A stretch of 40,620 nucleotides of DNA from the NCBI GenBank assembly GCA_024644045.1, contig JAHELT010000024.1:1-40620 (forward strand), read 5' to 3'. The notes under the pieces were generated by a model, which was given only the letters and a program-made list of their open reading frames with translations, was not told the origin of the DNA and searched no databases. The stretch is from Chromatiales bacterium. GTDB taxonomy: Bacteria; Pseudomonadota; Gammaproteobacteria; JAHELT01. Both the position numbers and the translations under genes were made by a program. Below are positions 7,975 to 15,541 of this stretch, one piece after another; the first letter of the stretch is position 1; the number at the start of each line of letters is the position of its first letter.

Positions 7975-8475
7975 TCATGGCGCGGGGCGCCGGGCGTCGC
8001 GATAGCATTCCAGCGCCGCGTTGACCGCTTGCCCGAACGCTTCGCCGAAGCGGGCGTCGGTCAGCTGTTCGAACAGATGCTCCTCGTAGCAGGCCACCCA
8101 GCGGTCGAACAACTCCTGCAGCGAGCGGGGGGCGCTCTCCGCGCACTGCGCCTGGATGTCGGTGCACGCCGCCGCGCTGACCCGGGCAAGGCTCGCCTGG
8201 AGCTGCGCGCTGGCGGCGGCGAAGCGCACCGCGGCGTCGCCGGGCGTCCCGGTCGCCACCGGCGGCGGTCGCAGCGTGCGCTCGGCGAACGTGGAAAACG
8301 CCTCCAGCACGCCCTGCTGCAGCGCCGCCGCGTGCGCCGAGGCGTCGCGGGTCGCGCGTGCAAAGGTAGTCAAGCGGCTCGCGAACTCGTCGAAAGCATG
8401 CGCCTGGGAAGGGTGCTCACCGCGCAGCAGCGCAGCCCAGAACTGCTCGAACGGCGCTTCGGACGGGTTGCTCAT
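7975..8475 (-). CDS. phaE: Short PhaE-like subunit of class III PHA synthase
   Basis: A 166-residue protein. The C-terminal stretch SLQELFDRWVACYEEHLFEQ, followed by AFGQAVNAALECYRD, resembles the conserved part of PhaE, and the position directly before phaC supports the call. Characterised PhaE proteins are about 350 residues, so this is less than half size: the N-terminal and middle helical parts are much reduced. The sequence is Ala-rich, helical and soluble, with no signal or membrane segment. It is expected to activate PhaC by forming a mixed complex on the granule. No frameshift or stop-interrupted upstream part is visible in the 60 bp before ampE, so it looks naturally short rather than broken. 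Confidence 0.75.
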   Translation of the reverse strand: MSNPSEAPFEQFWAALLRGEHPSQAHAFDEFASRLTTFARATRDASAHAAALQQGVLEAFSTFAERTLRPPPVATGTPGDAAVRFAAASAQLQASLARVSAAACTDIQAQCAESAPRSLQELFDRWVACYEEHLFEQLTDARFGEAFGQAVNAALECYRDARRPAP

Positions 8476-8535
8476 GAGTCAGGTTCACCGCGGCTGCGAG
8501 CAGTGCCTTGCCTGATTCGCGCGCGCCACGGCCGG

Positions 8536-9357
8536 TTACCAGACCAGGGTCAGCACCGCGAGCACCAGCAGCCACAGCGTGAGTGTGCGCAGGACCAGCG
8601 CCTTGACGCGTCGCGCGACAGTAGTGGCGCTATCGGCCTGCGGTTGATAGTCCACCGCCGCGCAGATCACCTCTGCGAGCAACGACCGGTTGCCGGCATT
8701 CATGTCAGGCTGCCAGGCGAGCCCGGCGGTGAGCTTCGTCAGCGCCCTGTCGAAGTGGCCCATCAGCGCGAGGCCGAACGCAACCAGCCGCGTGCTCGGC
8801 CAGCCGAGCACGCCGACCAGGTAGTCCGCCGCCGGGTGCAGCCCCGCGTGCGATTCCTGGCGCGTGATGCGCTCCGCGAACCGGTACAGGACGGCGCCGA
8901 CAGGGCCGAGCAGTGCAAACCAGAAAAGCACGGCGAAGTACTCGTCGTGCGCGCGCGTCACGATGCCCGCAGCGACCGGGTCCTGATCCGCACCTGCCTC
9001 GCGCTCCAGCGCTGCGCGCAAGCCATCCGTCCGCTCCGCGTCCTCCGCATCCAGGGCCTCGAGGTAGTCGTTGACGGCGTCGAGCAGGTGGCCCGGCCCC
9101 AGGCAGTAGAGCAGCACCAGCCACGCGAAAGCGACGCCCAGCACCAGGCCCGAGCCGCGCGCAAGCAGGGACTGCACGACCAGCACCGTCACCACCGGCA
9201 AAGCAAGCGCCAGCAGCAGGCCCCAGACGCCGCGCAGGTCGAGGCGCCCCCCCAGCCAGTCGAGGTGGCTCGCGTACCAGCCGAAGTCGCGCAGGCGCTG
9301 CGGCCATTGCATGTAATGCCCGACCAGCAGGGCCACAACGATGATCAGCAGCGTCAT
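8536..9357 (-). CDS. ampE: AmpE-like inner membrane protein (AmpE/CobD family)
   Basis: A 273-residue integral membrane protein with hydrophobic segments near residues 1-14, 42-62, 70-88, ~140-160 and 255-273. Family-typical stretches include HYMQWPQRLRDF near the N-terminus, the GPGHLLDAVNDYLEALD region and a second half with GWPSTRLVAFGLALMGHFD. AmpE is encoded with AmpD in many gammaproteobacteria and has been described as a membrane component linked to beta-lactamase induction; its biochemical activity is not firmly established. It lies 39 bp after ampD on the same strand, so the two are very probably co-transcribed. Start ATG 9357. Confidence 0.88.
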   Translation of the reverse strand: MTLLIIVVALLVGHYMQWPQRLRDFGWYASHLDWLGGRLDLRGVWGLLLALALPVVTVLVVQSLLARGSGLVLGVAFAWLVLLYCLGPGHLLDAVNDYLEALDAEDAERTDGLRAALEREAGADQDPVAAGIVTRAHDEYFAVLFWFALLGPVGAVLYRFAERITRQESHAGLHPAADYLVGVLGWPSTRLVAFGLALMGHFDRALTKLTAGLAWQPDMNAGNRSLLAEVICAAVDYQPQADSATTVARRVKALVLRTLTLWLLVLAVLTLVW

Positions 9358-9396
9358 GGCAGCGCGCGCACGGGGTCAGAGTGCAGCATGGTGAGG

Positions 9397-9948
9397 TTAC
9401 TCCAGCAGTAGTTGTTCGAGTTTTCGCCAGTCGAATGCCGGGCCCGGATCGGTCTTGCGCTGCGGCGCTATATCGCAGTGCCCGACGATGCGTCGTGCAT
9501 CGAGTCGAGGATACGTGTTTAGCAGGGCGCCAACAACTCGCGCCAGCGCCGTGTACTGCACGGCGGCGTAGCCGCAGTCGTCGACGCCTTCCAGCTCCAC
9601 GCCGATGGAGAAATCGTTGCAGTCGCGGCGCTCGGCGTAGCAGGAGTCGCCGGCGTGCCAGGCGCGGCAATGAAAGGGCACGAACTGCACCAGCTCGCCG
9701 TCGCGCCGTATCAGCAGGTGCGCCGAGACCCGCAGATGTGCGATCTCCTCGAAGTAAGGATGAGCACGCGTATCCAGGCGATTCATGAACAGGGCTTCGA
9801 TGTGCGGACCGCCGTACTCGCCCGGCGGCAGGCTGATGCTGTGGATCACCAGCAGCTCGATATCCTCTGCATCGGGCCGCGTATCCTGGTTGGGCGATTC
9901 ACACCAGCGCGCTTCGCGCAACAATCCTGTCGCGATGTCGATGTGCAT
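9397..9948 (-). CDS. ampD: 1,6-anhydro-N-acetylmuramyl-L-alanine amidase AmpD
   Basis: A 183-residue cytoplasmic zinc amidase that removes the peptide from anhydro-muropeptides during peptidoglycan recycling. Zinc ligands fit H36 (VIHSIS), H157 (GHCDIAP) and D167 (KTDPG), with catalytic E118 in GVELEG. There is no signal peptide, as expected for AmpD rather than the periplasmic AmiD. The ATG at 9948 (MHIDIATG) is preferred over one six codons upstream because it matches where family members begin. The gene is followed by ampE. Together with mpl at 26803 it gives the window two enzymes of murein-peptide recycling, and loss of AmpD in relatives activates AmpR-controlled beta-lactamase. Confidence 0.93.
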   Translation of the reverse strand: MHIDIATGLLREARWCESPNQDTRPDAEDIELLVIHSISLPPGEYGGPHIEALFMNRLDTRAHPYFEEIAHLRVSAHLLIRRDGELVQFVPFHCRAWHAGDSCYAERRDCNDFSIGVELEGVDDCGYAAVQYTALARVVGALLNTYPRLDARRIVGHCDIAPQRKTDPGPAFDWRKLEQLLLE

Positions 9949-10103
9949 GGCGGCATTATCGCGCAAACCGGTTACGAACGCGCAGTAAACGCGGCCCGCC
10001 GCAAACCCTTGACCTGCACCGGCCCGCGGACAGCGACGGGCGGTAACCCGTGCGCCTCACGGATCGGTTAGAATCTGCGGCCTTTTGCAGGAGCCCTCGC
10101 CCC

Positions 10104-12110
10104 GTGCCCACCCGCGCCCGACTGAACCCAGTGCAGCAGCAGGCCGTGCGCCACCGGCACACACCGCTGCTGGTGCTGGCCGGGGCGGGCAGCGGCAAGA
10201 CCCGCGTGATCACTCACAAGATCGCGGATCTCTGCACCCGCGAGCCGCCGGCGTCGGGCGGGGTGTTCGCACTCACCTTCACCAATAAGGCCGCGCGCGA
10301 GATGCGCAGCCGCCTCGGCCGGTTGCTCGGCGCCGAGCAGGCCGCCGGCGTCTCGGTGTCGACCTTCCATGCGCTCGGCATGCGGATGCTGCGCGAGGAT
10401 GCCGCGCACCTCGGCCTGCGGCGGAACTTCAGCATCTTCGACACCCAGGACGTGGAGTCCCTGTTGCAGCAACTGGCCGACGAACGGGGCGGCGCGCCGC
10501 TCGACTGCGGCCCGGTACGCTGGCGCATCTCGCGCTGGAAGAACGACCTGGTCACGCCCCCCGAAGCGCACGCGGCCGCGAGCGAGGCGCCGGAGGCGGA
10601 CGCCGCTCGGGCGTACGCAGGCTACTGCGAAGCGCTGCAGACCTACAATGCGGTCGACTTCGACGACCTCGTGCTGCACGCGGTAACGCTGCTGCGAGAG
10701 CACCCGGCGGTGGCTGGAAAATGGCGCGAGCGGGTAGCCTATTTGCTGGTCGACGAGTACCAGGACACCAACAACGTCCAGTACGCGCTGGTGCGCGAGC
10801 TGCTCGCCGGCCGCCCGGCGCTGACCGTGGTCGGCGACGACGATCAGTCCATCTATGCCTGGCGCGGCGCACGCCCGGAAAACCTGCATCGCCTGGCCGA
10901 CGACTTTGCCGGGCTTGAAGTGATCAAGCTCGAGCAGAACTACCGTTCCACCGGACGGATCCTGCGCGCCGCCAACCAGCTCATCGGGCACAACCCGCAC
11001 CTGTTCGAGAAATCGCTGTGGAGCGAGCTGGGGCCTGGCGAGAAACTGCGCGTTCTGCACTGCAACGACGGTGACGACGAGGCCGAGCGGGTGTGCCGCG
11101 AGATCATCGCGCACCGCTTCCGGCATCGCACCCGCTATTCGGACTACGCCGTGCTCTACCGGGGCAACCATCAGTCGCGGCCCGTCGAACGGGCGTTGCG
11201 CGAGCACAACGTGCCGTATGCGGTAAGCGGTGGAACGGCGTTTTTCGAGCGCCCGGAGATCAAGGATCTGCTCGCCTATCTGCGGCTGCTCGCCAATCCG
11301 CGTGACGACACCGCGTTTCTGCGCATCGTGAACACGCCGCGGCGGGAAATCGGGCCTGCCGCGATCGCGCAGCTGGGCAATTTCGCGCGCCCGCGGCATC
11401 TCAGTCTGCTGCATGCCAGCGTCGATCCGGCGTTCGCACGCGCGGCGAGCGCGCGTATCGCGCGCCGGGTCGCCGATTTCGGGCACTGGATCGTGCTGCT
11501 CGCCGACAACGCCGAGCGCGGCGATCCGGTCGCGAACGTCCGCCAGCTGGTTGAGGACTGCGACTACCTGGCCTGGTTGCGCGACACTGCGACCTCGCCG
11601 CGTGCGGCCGAGTCGCGCATCGAGAACGTGCACGAGCTGCTCGACTGGCTGGCGAAGATCGCGGCCGACGGCGGGCGCACGCTGAGCGAGATCGTCGCGC
11701 AGATCACGGTGCTCGACATGCTGGAACGGGACCGCAACGAGGCGGGCGGCGATGCCGTGCAGTTGATGACACTGCATGCTGCCAAGGGCCTCGAGTTTCC
11801 CTGCGTGTTCATCGTCGGTATGGAGGAGTCGTTGCTGCCGCACCACAGCGCACAGGAAGACGAGGCGCTGGAGGAAGAACGGCGCCTGGCTTACGTGGGC
11901 GTAACGCGCGCACAGCGCGAGCTCACTTTCACCTGCACGAGGCAGCGCATGCGCCACGGCGAACCCGTGGCCGCCACGCCGAGCCGGTTTCTCGAGGAGC
12001 TGCCGCGCGAAGACCTGATGTGGGAAGGCCGCGAGACCCTCAGCGAGGAGCAGCGCGAGGCGCACGGCAGATCGCAGCTCGCGGGCCTGCGCGCGCTGCT
12101 CTCGGACTGA
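10104..12110 (+). CDS. rep: ATP-dependent DNA helicase Rep
   Basis: A 668-residue superfamily 1A 3'-5' helicase that helps replication forks past bound proteins. Motifs in order: Q-motif LNPVQQQAV, Walker A LAGAGSGKT (~26-34), TFTNKAAREM, DEYQDTN (motif II), VVGDDDQSIYAWRGA (motif III), LEQNYRS (IV), VQLMTLHAAKGLEF (V) and EERRLAYVGVTRA (VI). The flow of the sequence, including the REIGPA and WKNDL stretches, follows E. coli Rep rather than UvrD. Start GTG 10104 is chosen because the protein then begins a few residues before the LNPxQQQAV motif and GCAGGAG lies 10 bp upstream. Divergent from ampD across ~155 bp. The thioesterase gene follows after 4 bp. Confidence 0.93.
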   Translation: MPTRARLNPVQQQAVRHRHTPLLVLAGAGSGKTRVITHKIADLCTREPPASGGVFALTFTNKAAREMRSRLGRLLGAEQAAGVSVSTFHALGMRMLREDAAHLGLRRNFSIFDTQDVESLLQQLADERGGAPLDCGPVRWRISRWKNDLVTPPEAHAAASEAPEADAARAYAGYCEALQTYNAVDFDDLVLHAVTLLREHPAVAGKWRERVAYLLVDEYQDTNNVQYALVRELLAGRPALTVVGDDDQSIYAWRGARPENLHRLADDFAGLEVIKLEQNYRSTGRILRAANQLIGHNPHLFEKSLWSELGPGEKLRVLHCNDGDDEAERVCREIIAHRFRHRTRYSDYAVLYRGNHQSRPVERALREHNVPYAVSGGTAFFERPEIKDLLAYLRLLANPRDDTAFLRIVNTPRREIGPAAIAQLGNFARPRHLSLLHASVDPAFARAASARIARRVADFGHWIVLLADNAERGDPVANVRQLVEDCDYLAWLRDTATSPRAAESRIENVHELLDWLAKIAADGGRTLSEIVAQITVLDMLERDRNEAGGDAVQLMTLHAAKGLEFPCVFIVGMEESLLPHHSAQEDEALEEERRLAYVGVTRAQRELTFTCTRQRMRHGEPVAATPSRFLEELPREDLMWEGRETLSEEQREAHGRSQLAGLRALLSD

Positions 12111-12114
12111 GCGC

Positions 12115-12588
12115 ATGCCGGCTGCCGTCGCCGGAGATCTGCAGCGTCTGCAGGCCTTCGCGCGTGCACACATTCCCGTCGCCGAGGCCATGCGTATCGA
12201 GCTGACAGGGTACAGGGACGGCGAGCTGACGGTGCGGGCGCCGCTCGCGGCCAACATCAACCACCACGGCACCGGCTTCGGGGGCAGTCAGTATGCGCTG
12301 GCCGCCGTCGCCGGCTGGGCGTTACTGAAGCTCACCCTCGAGGAAGCCGGGCTCAATGGGGATGCGGTGATTCATTCCGCGCGGGTGACCTACGAGCGGC
12401 CGGTGCACGCCGACCTGCGCCTGGTGGCACGGCTGGCTCAGCGCGAGCGCGTGCTGTCGGCCTGCCGCAAGCACGGCCGCGCGAGCGCCGGGATCACGGC
12501 AGAGGTGTACGACGGCCGCGAACCGGCGATGCGCTTTACCGGGAAGTTCTTCGTGACGATGCAGGACACCGGAAACGCCAAGGACTGA
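12115..12588 (+). CDS. Hotdog-fold thioesterase, YiiD C-terminal domain type
   Basis: A 157-residue protein with the hotdog stretch NINHHGTGFGGSQYALAAVA, then WALLKLTLEE, a helix and strands with VTYERPVHADLRLVA. This matches the putative thioesterase domain that forms the C-terminal half of E. coli YiiD; here it stands alone without the GNAT half. A soluble acyl-CoA or acyl-ACP thioesterase is likely, substrate unknown. It begins 4 bp after the rep stop codon, so it is probably translated from the same message, although no functional link to the helicase is obvious. Confidence 0.8.
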   Translation: MPAAVAGDLQRLQAFARAHIPVAEAMRIELTGYRDGELTVRAPLAANINHHGTGFGGSQYALAAVAGWALLKLTLEEAGLNGDAVIHSARVTYERPVHADLRLVARLAQRERVLSACRKHGRASAGITAEVYDGREPAMRFTGKFFVTMQDTGNAKD

Positions 12589-12694
12589 GAAACCCCGCAG
12601 CCGGGATGCGATACGGTTTCCCGGATCGTGCACGGCGGGGCGGCCGATTCGAGCCCCCGCCGGTGATCAGACACCGCCGGTCTCCTGGCCGGGT

Positions 12695-12757
12695 GCTGAA
12701 AAACGCGCGCACTTTCGACGCGGGCGCCGAAAAAGTACAGGGGACGACTTTTTCAGC
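12695..12757. terminator. Inverted-repeat region between convergent genes, probable bidirectional terminator
   Basis: GCTGAAAAA (12695-12703) pairs with TTTTTCAGC (12749-12757). A tighter alternative pairs GAAAAAGT (12729-12736) with ACTTTTTC (12747-12754) around a ten-base loop. It ends 6 bp before the nhaD stop codon and lies downstream of the thioesterase gene, so it can stop transcription from both sides. The upstream part of the gap (12589-12694) contains only weak GC-rich inverted repeats. Confidence 0.5.
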
Positions 12758-12763
12758 GACCGG

Positions 12764-14182
12764 CTAGAACCGGCTCGCGTTGATCACCATGTGCGCGTAG
12801 ATGCCTGCGAAGTACCCGATGGCAATCACCGGCGCCCACTTGAGATGCCCCATGAAGGTGTACTTACCGCGCGCCTGGCCCATCAGGGCGACGCCGGCGG
12901 CAGATCCCACCGACAGCATGCTGCCGCCGATACCGGCCGTGAGCGTCACCAGCAGCCACTGGCCTTGCGACATCTCGGGATTCATGGTGAGCACCGCGAA
13001 CATCACGGGGATGTTGTCGACGATTGCCGACAGGAAACCGACCAGCACGTTCGCCCAGGTGGTGCCGAGCTGCGTGTACATGAGCTCCGAAGTCACCGCC
13101 AGATAGCCCATGGTCGAAAGCGCGCCCACGCACAGGATCACGCCGTAGAAGAACAGCAGCGTATCCCATTCGGCCCGGCCCACCTTCTTGAAGATATCGA
13201 AACCGACGACGTCGTCCAGCTGCTCCGGCAGGTGCTCCGGCGAGCCGTCACGCGGGTCGCCGACACGGTGGGTTTTCTTGAGGTAGTAGGCGAAGAACTG
13301 CAAATACGCCAGACCGGTGACCATGCCGATCACGGGCGGCAGGTGCAGGAACGTGTGGAAACATACGGCGGTGACGATGGTGGCGAGGAACAGACCCATG
13401 ATCATCCAGGCACCGCGCAGCATGCCGGTGTTCTCTTCCTCGGCCTCGGGGTGCGCCTCGGGAACCGCGAAATGCATGACCGCAGCGGGAATTACGTAAC
13501 TCACAACCGATGGCACGAACAGCGTGAAGAACGTGAAGAAATCGACGATGCCTTTCTGCCAGACCATCAGCGTGGTGATGTCGCCGAACGGGCTGAACGC
13601 CCCGCCCGCGTTGGCGGCCACCACGATGTTCACGCAGCCGATACCGACGAACCTCGGGCTGTCCTTGCCGACTGCCATGATTACTGCGCACATCAGCAGC
13701 GCGGTCGTCAGGTTGTCGGCGATCGGCGACAGAAAGAACGCTATGACACCGGTGATCCAGAACAACTTCCGGTACGAGAAGCCGTGCCCCACGAGCTTGC
13801 TCTTGAGGGCATCGAAGACCTGGCGCTCCTCCATGGCGTTGATGTAGGTCATCGCCACCAGCAGGAACAGAAACAGCTCGCCGTACTCGAGGATGTTGTG
13901 GCGGATCGCAGTTTCCACCGTGTGCACGTCACCGTGCTGCGCATACACCAGCGCCAGCAGTCCCCAGAGCACGCCGGCTGCCAGGGTCACGGGCTTGGAT
14001 TTACGCAGGTGCGTGACCTCCTCGGCCATCACCAGCAGATAAGACAGGCCGAACAGCACAAGCGCTGCGTAGCCCCAACCGGTGGTGGTCAGGTCCAGCA
14101 GCTCGCCACCCGGGGTGGCCGCCCAGGACGTCACCGGCAGGGCCGCCAGCGCAACGATCAGTAACTTCAGGCATCGCTTCAT
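12764..14182 (-). CDS. nhaD: Sodium/proton antiporter NhaD
   Basis: A 472-residue inner-membrane transporter of the ion transporter superfamily that exports Na+ (and Li+) in exchange for H+. A cleavable N-terminal signal-like segment ending SWAATPGG precedes about a dozen membrane segments. Family-typical stretches include HNILEYGELFLFLLVAMTYI, ADNLTTALLMCAV, NIVVAANAGGAFSPFGDITT, IVDNIPVMFAVL and GIGGSMLSVGSAAGVALMG. Length is typical. A GGAG ribosome site stands about 9 bp before ATG 14182. NhaD enzymes are known from halophilic and alkaliphilic bacteria. With the Mrp genes at the right of the window it indicates active sodium handling. Divergent from the efflux operon across 222 bp. Confidence 0.95.
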   Translation of the reverse strand: MKRCLKLLIVALAALPVTSWAATPGGELLDLTTTGWGYAALVLFGLSYLLVMAEEVTHLRKSKPVTLAAGVLWGLLALVYAQHGDVHTVETAIRHNILEYGELFLFLLVAMTYINAMEERQVFDALKSKLVGHGFSYRKLFWITGVIAFFLSPIADNLTTALLMCAVIMAVGKDSPRFVGIGCVNIVVAANAGGAFSPFGDITTLMVWQKGIVDFFTFFTLFVPSVVSYVIPAAVMHFAVPEAHPEAEEENTGMLRGAWMIMGLFLATIVTAVCFHTFLHLPPVIGMVTGLAYLQFFAYYLKKTHRVGDPRDGSPEHLPEQLDDVVGFDIFKKVGRAEWDTLLFFYGVILCVGALSTMGYLAVTSELMYTQLGTTWANVLVGFLSAIVDNIPVMFAVLTMNPEMSQGQWLLVTLTAGIGGSMLSVGSAAGVALMGQARGKYTFMGHLKWAPVIAIGYFAGIYAHMVINASRF

Positions 14183-14404
14183 TGTTTAGACTCCGTCGCC
14201 GCGCGTAGCCGGCAATGCGTGTATCGTCCGCAAGGCCGGTGGCCTTTAGGCAGGCCGGTCGGCAGCCGCGTGCCAGCGGCGTTTCAACGGGTGTTCTGCG
14301 GCCGGCGGGGCGGATGCAGCCACCGTCGGCGGCAGCGCGGGCGAGCTACCGGGGGAAGCGGCTGTGCTAGGATTCCCGGTTTCACGAGTGCAAAAAAAAC
14401 AGTC

Positions 14405-15541
14405 ATGCCAAAGGACCAATGCCCGCCTTCGGGGCGCGAAATTCTCCTGGTCTTGCTCGCCCTGCTGACGCCGTCCGCGGCCGCGCAGGCACCGGCGTCG
14501 GTGGTGCGCGTGGACGCTGTGCGCAGCGAACCGCTGGCCCAGACAGTCCCCGTGCTCGGGCGGCTCGTTGCCCAGCGCGCGGGCACGGTAGCCGCACGCA
14601 TCGCCGGACCCGTGGCGCGCGTGCAGGTGGAGGTCGGCAGCCGGGTCACCGCTGGTGAGGTGATCGCCGAGCTCGACGCCGAGACCCTGCAGGCGGCACG
14701 CGCGGTGGCGCAGGCCGGGCTGGGCGAGGCGCAGGCGAGGCTCGCGACGCGCGAGGCCGAGCAGGTGCTCGCCGAGCAGGAGCGCCGCCGGCTGGAACGC
14801 CTCAAGGACGCGACCAGCAAGTCGCTGTTCGAGGACGCCCGCCAGGGTGTGGCGATCGCCGCCGCCCGCGTCGAGGAAGCGCGCGCCGCGCTGGTCTCCG
14901 CAAGGGCCGCCCTGCGCGTTACCGAGATCAACCTCGCCTACACCCAGGTGCGGGCGCCCTACGATGGTGTGGTCACCGACCGCCTGATCGAGGTCGGCAG
15001 CTACGTGCAGGCCGGCCAGGCACTGGCGCGGCTGGTCGCCGACCGCGACCTGGAGATCGAGGCTGACGTGCCTTTCGAGCGGCTGGGCGGGATGCAGCCC
15101 GGCGCGAGCGTGGACGTGGAGCTCGACGACGGCACCCGGCACGTGGCGGAAGTGCGCGCCGTGATCCCCACCGAAAACCCCCAGACCCGCACCCGCCGCG
15201 TGCGCTTCGTCCCGCGCTTCGGCGAGACGCGCCTGGCCCTGGCGGTCGATCAGAGCGCCACGGTGTACGTGCCGGCGGGGGCACCGCGCGAGGTGCTCTC
15301 CGTGCACAAGGATGCGATCAACAAGCGCGGCGACCAGGACATGGTGTTCGTGGTGGTCACCGAAACGGTCGATGCGCAGGAGCTTATGCTCGCCAAGCCA
15401 CGGCCGGTGGAGCTCGGCGAGCCGGTGGGCAACCGCTTCGAGGTGCTGCAGGGGCTGCAGCAGGGCGAACGTGTCGTGGTGCGCGGCAACGAGCGGTTGC
15501 GCCCCGACGCACCGGTGCGGATCGAGGATTCGGCCTCGTGA
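14405..15541 (+). CDS. RND efflux periplasmic adaptor (membrane fusion protein)
   Basis: A 378-residue HlyD/AcrA-type adaptor linking an inner-membrane RND pump to an outer-membrane channel. A signal peptide (REILLVLLALLTPSAAAQ) is followed by the first lipoyl half (VAARIAGPVARVQVEVGSRV), a long alpha-helical hairpin rich in Ala, Arg and Glu (~100-190), the second lipoyl half (INLAYTQVRAPYDGVVTDRL), a beta-barrel and a membrane-proximal domain ending at RIEDSAS. There is no lipobox Cys at the signal cleavage site. Start ATG 14405 puts the signal peptide at the N-terminus; a TAGGAT preceded by TGC at 14365-14373 may be an extended -10. The stop codon overlaps the pump start by 4 bp. No outer-membrane channel gene is nearby. 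Confidence 0.92.
   Translation: MPKDQCPPSGREILLVLLALLTPSAAAQAPASVVRVDAVRSEPLAQTVPVLGRLVAQRAGTVAARIAGPVARVQVEVGSRVTAGEVIAELDAETLQAARAVAQAGLGEAQARLATREAEQVLAEQERRRLERLKDATSKSLFEDARQGVAIAAARVEEARAALVSARAALRVTEINLAYTQVRAPYDGVVTDRLIEVGSYVQAGQALARLVADRDLEIEADVPFERLGGMQPGASVDVELDDGTRHVAEVRAVIPTENPQTRTRRVRFVPRFGETRLALAVDQSATVYVPAGAPREVLSVHKDAINKRGDQDMVFVVVTETVDAQELMLAKPRPVELGEPVGNRFEVLQGLQQGERVVVRGNERLRPDAPVRIEDSAS

Noticed and set aside
7396-9411. Long plus-strand frame opposite phaC, phaE and ampE
   Set aside because: It spans three convincing minus-strand genes and the gaps between them, and has shadow-type composition.
10068-12272. Long minus-strand frame opposite rep
   Set aside because: Antisense shadow; the plus strand carries all superfamily 1 helicase motifs.
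14365-14373. TAGGAT with TGC as an extended -10 promoter for the efflux operon
   Set aside because: No supporting -35 and too common a match in this base composition to list as a feature; mentioned only in the adaptor entry.
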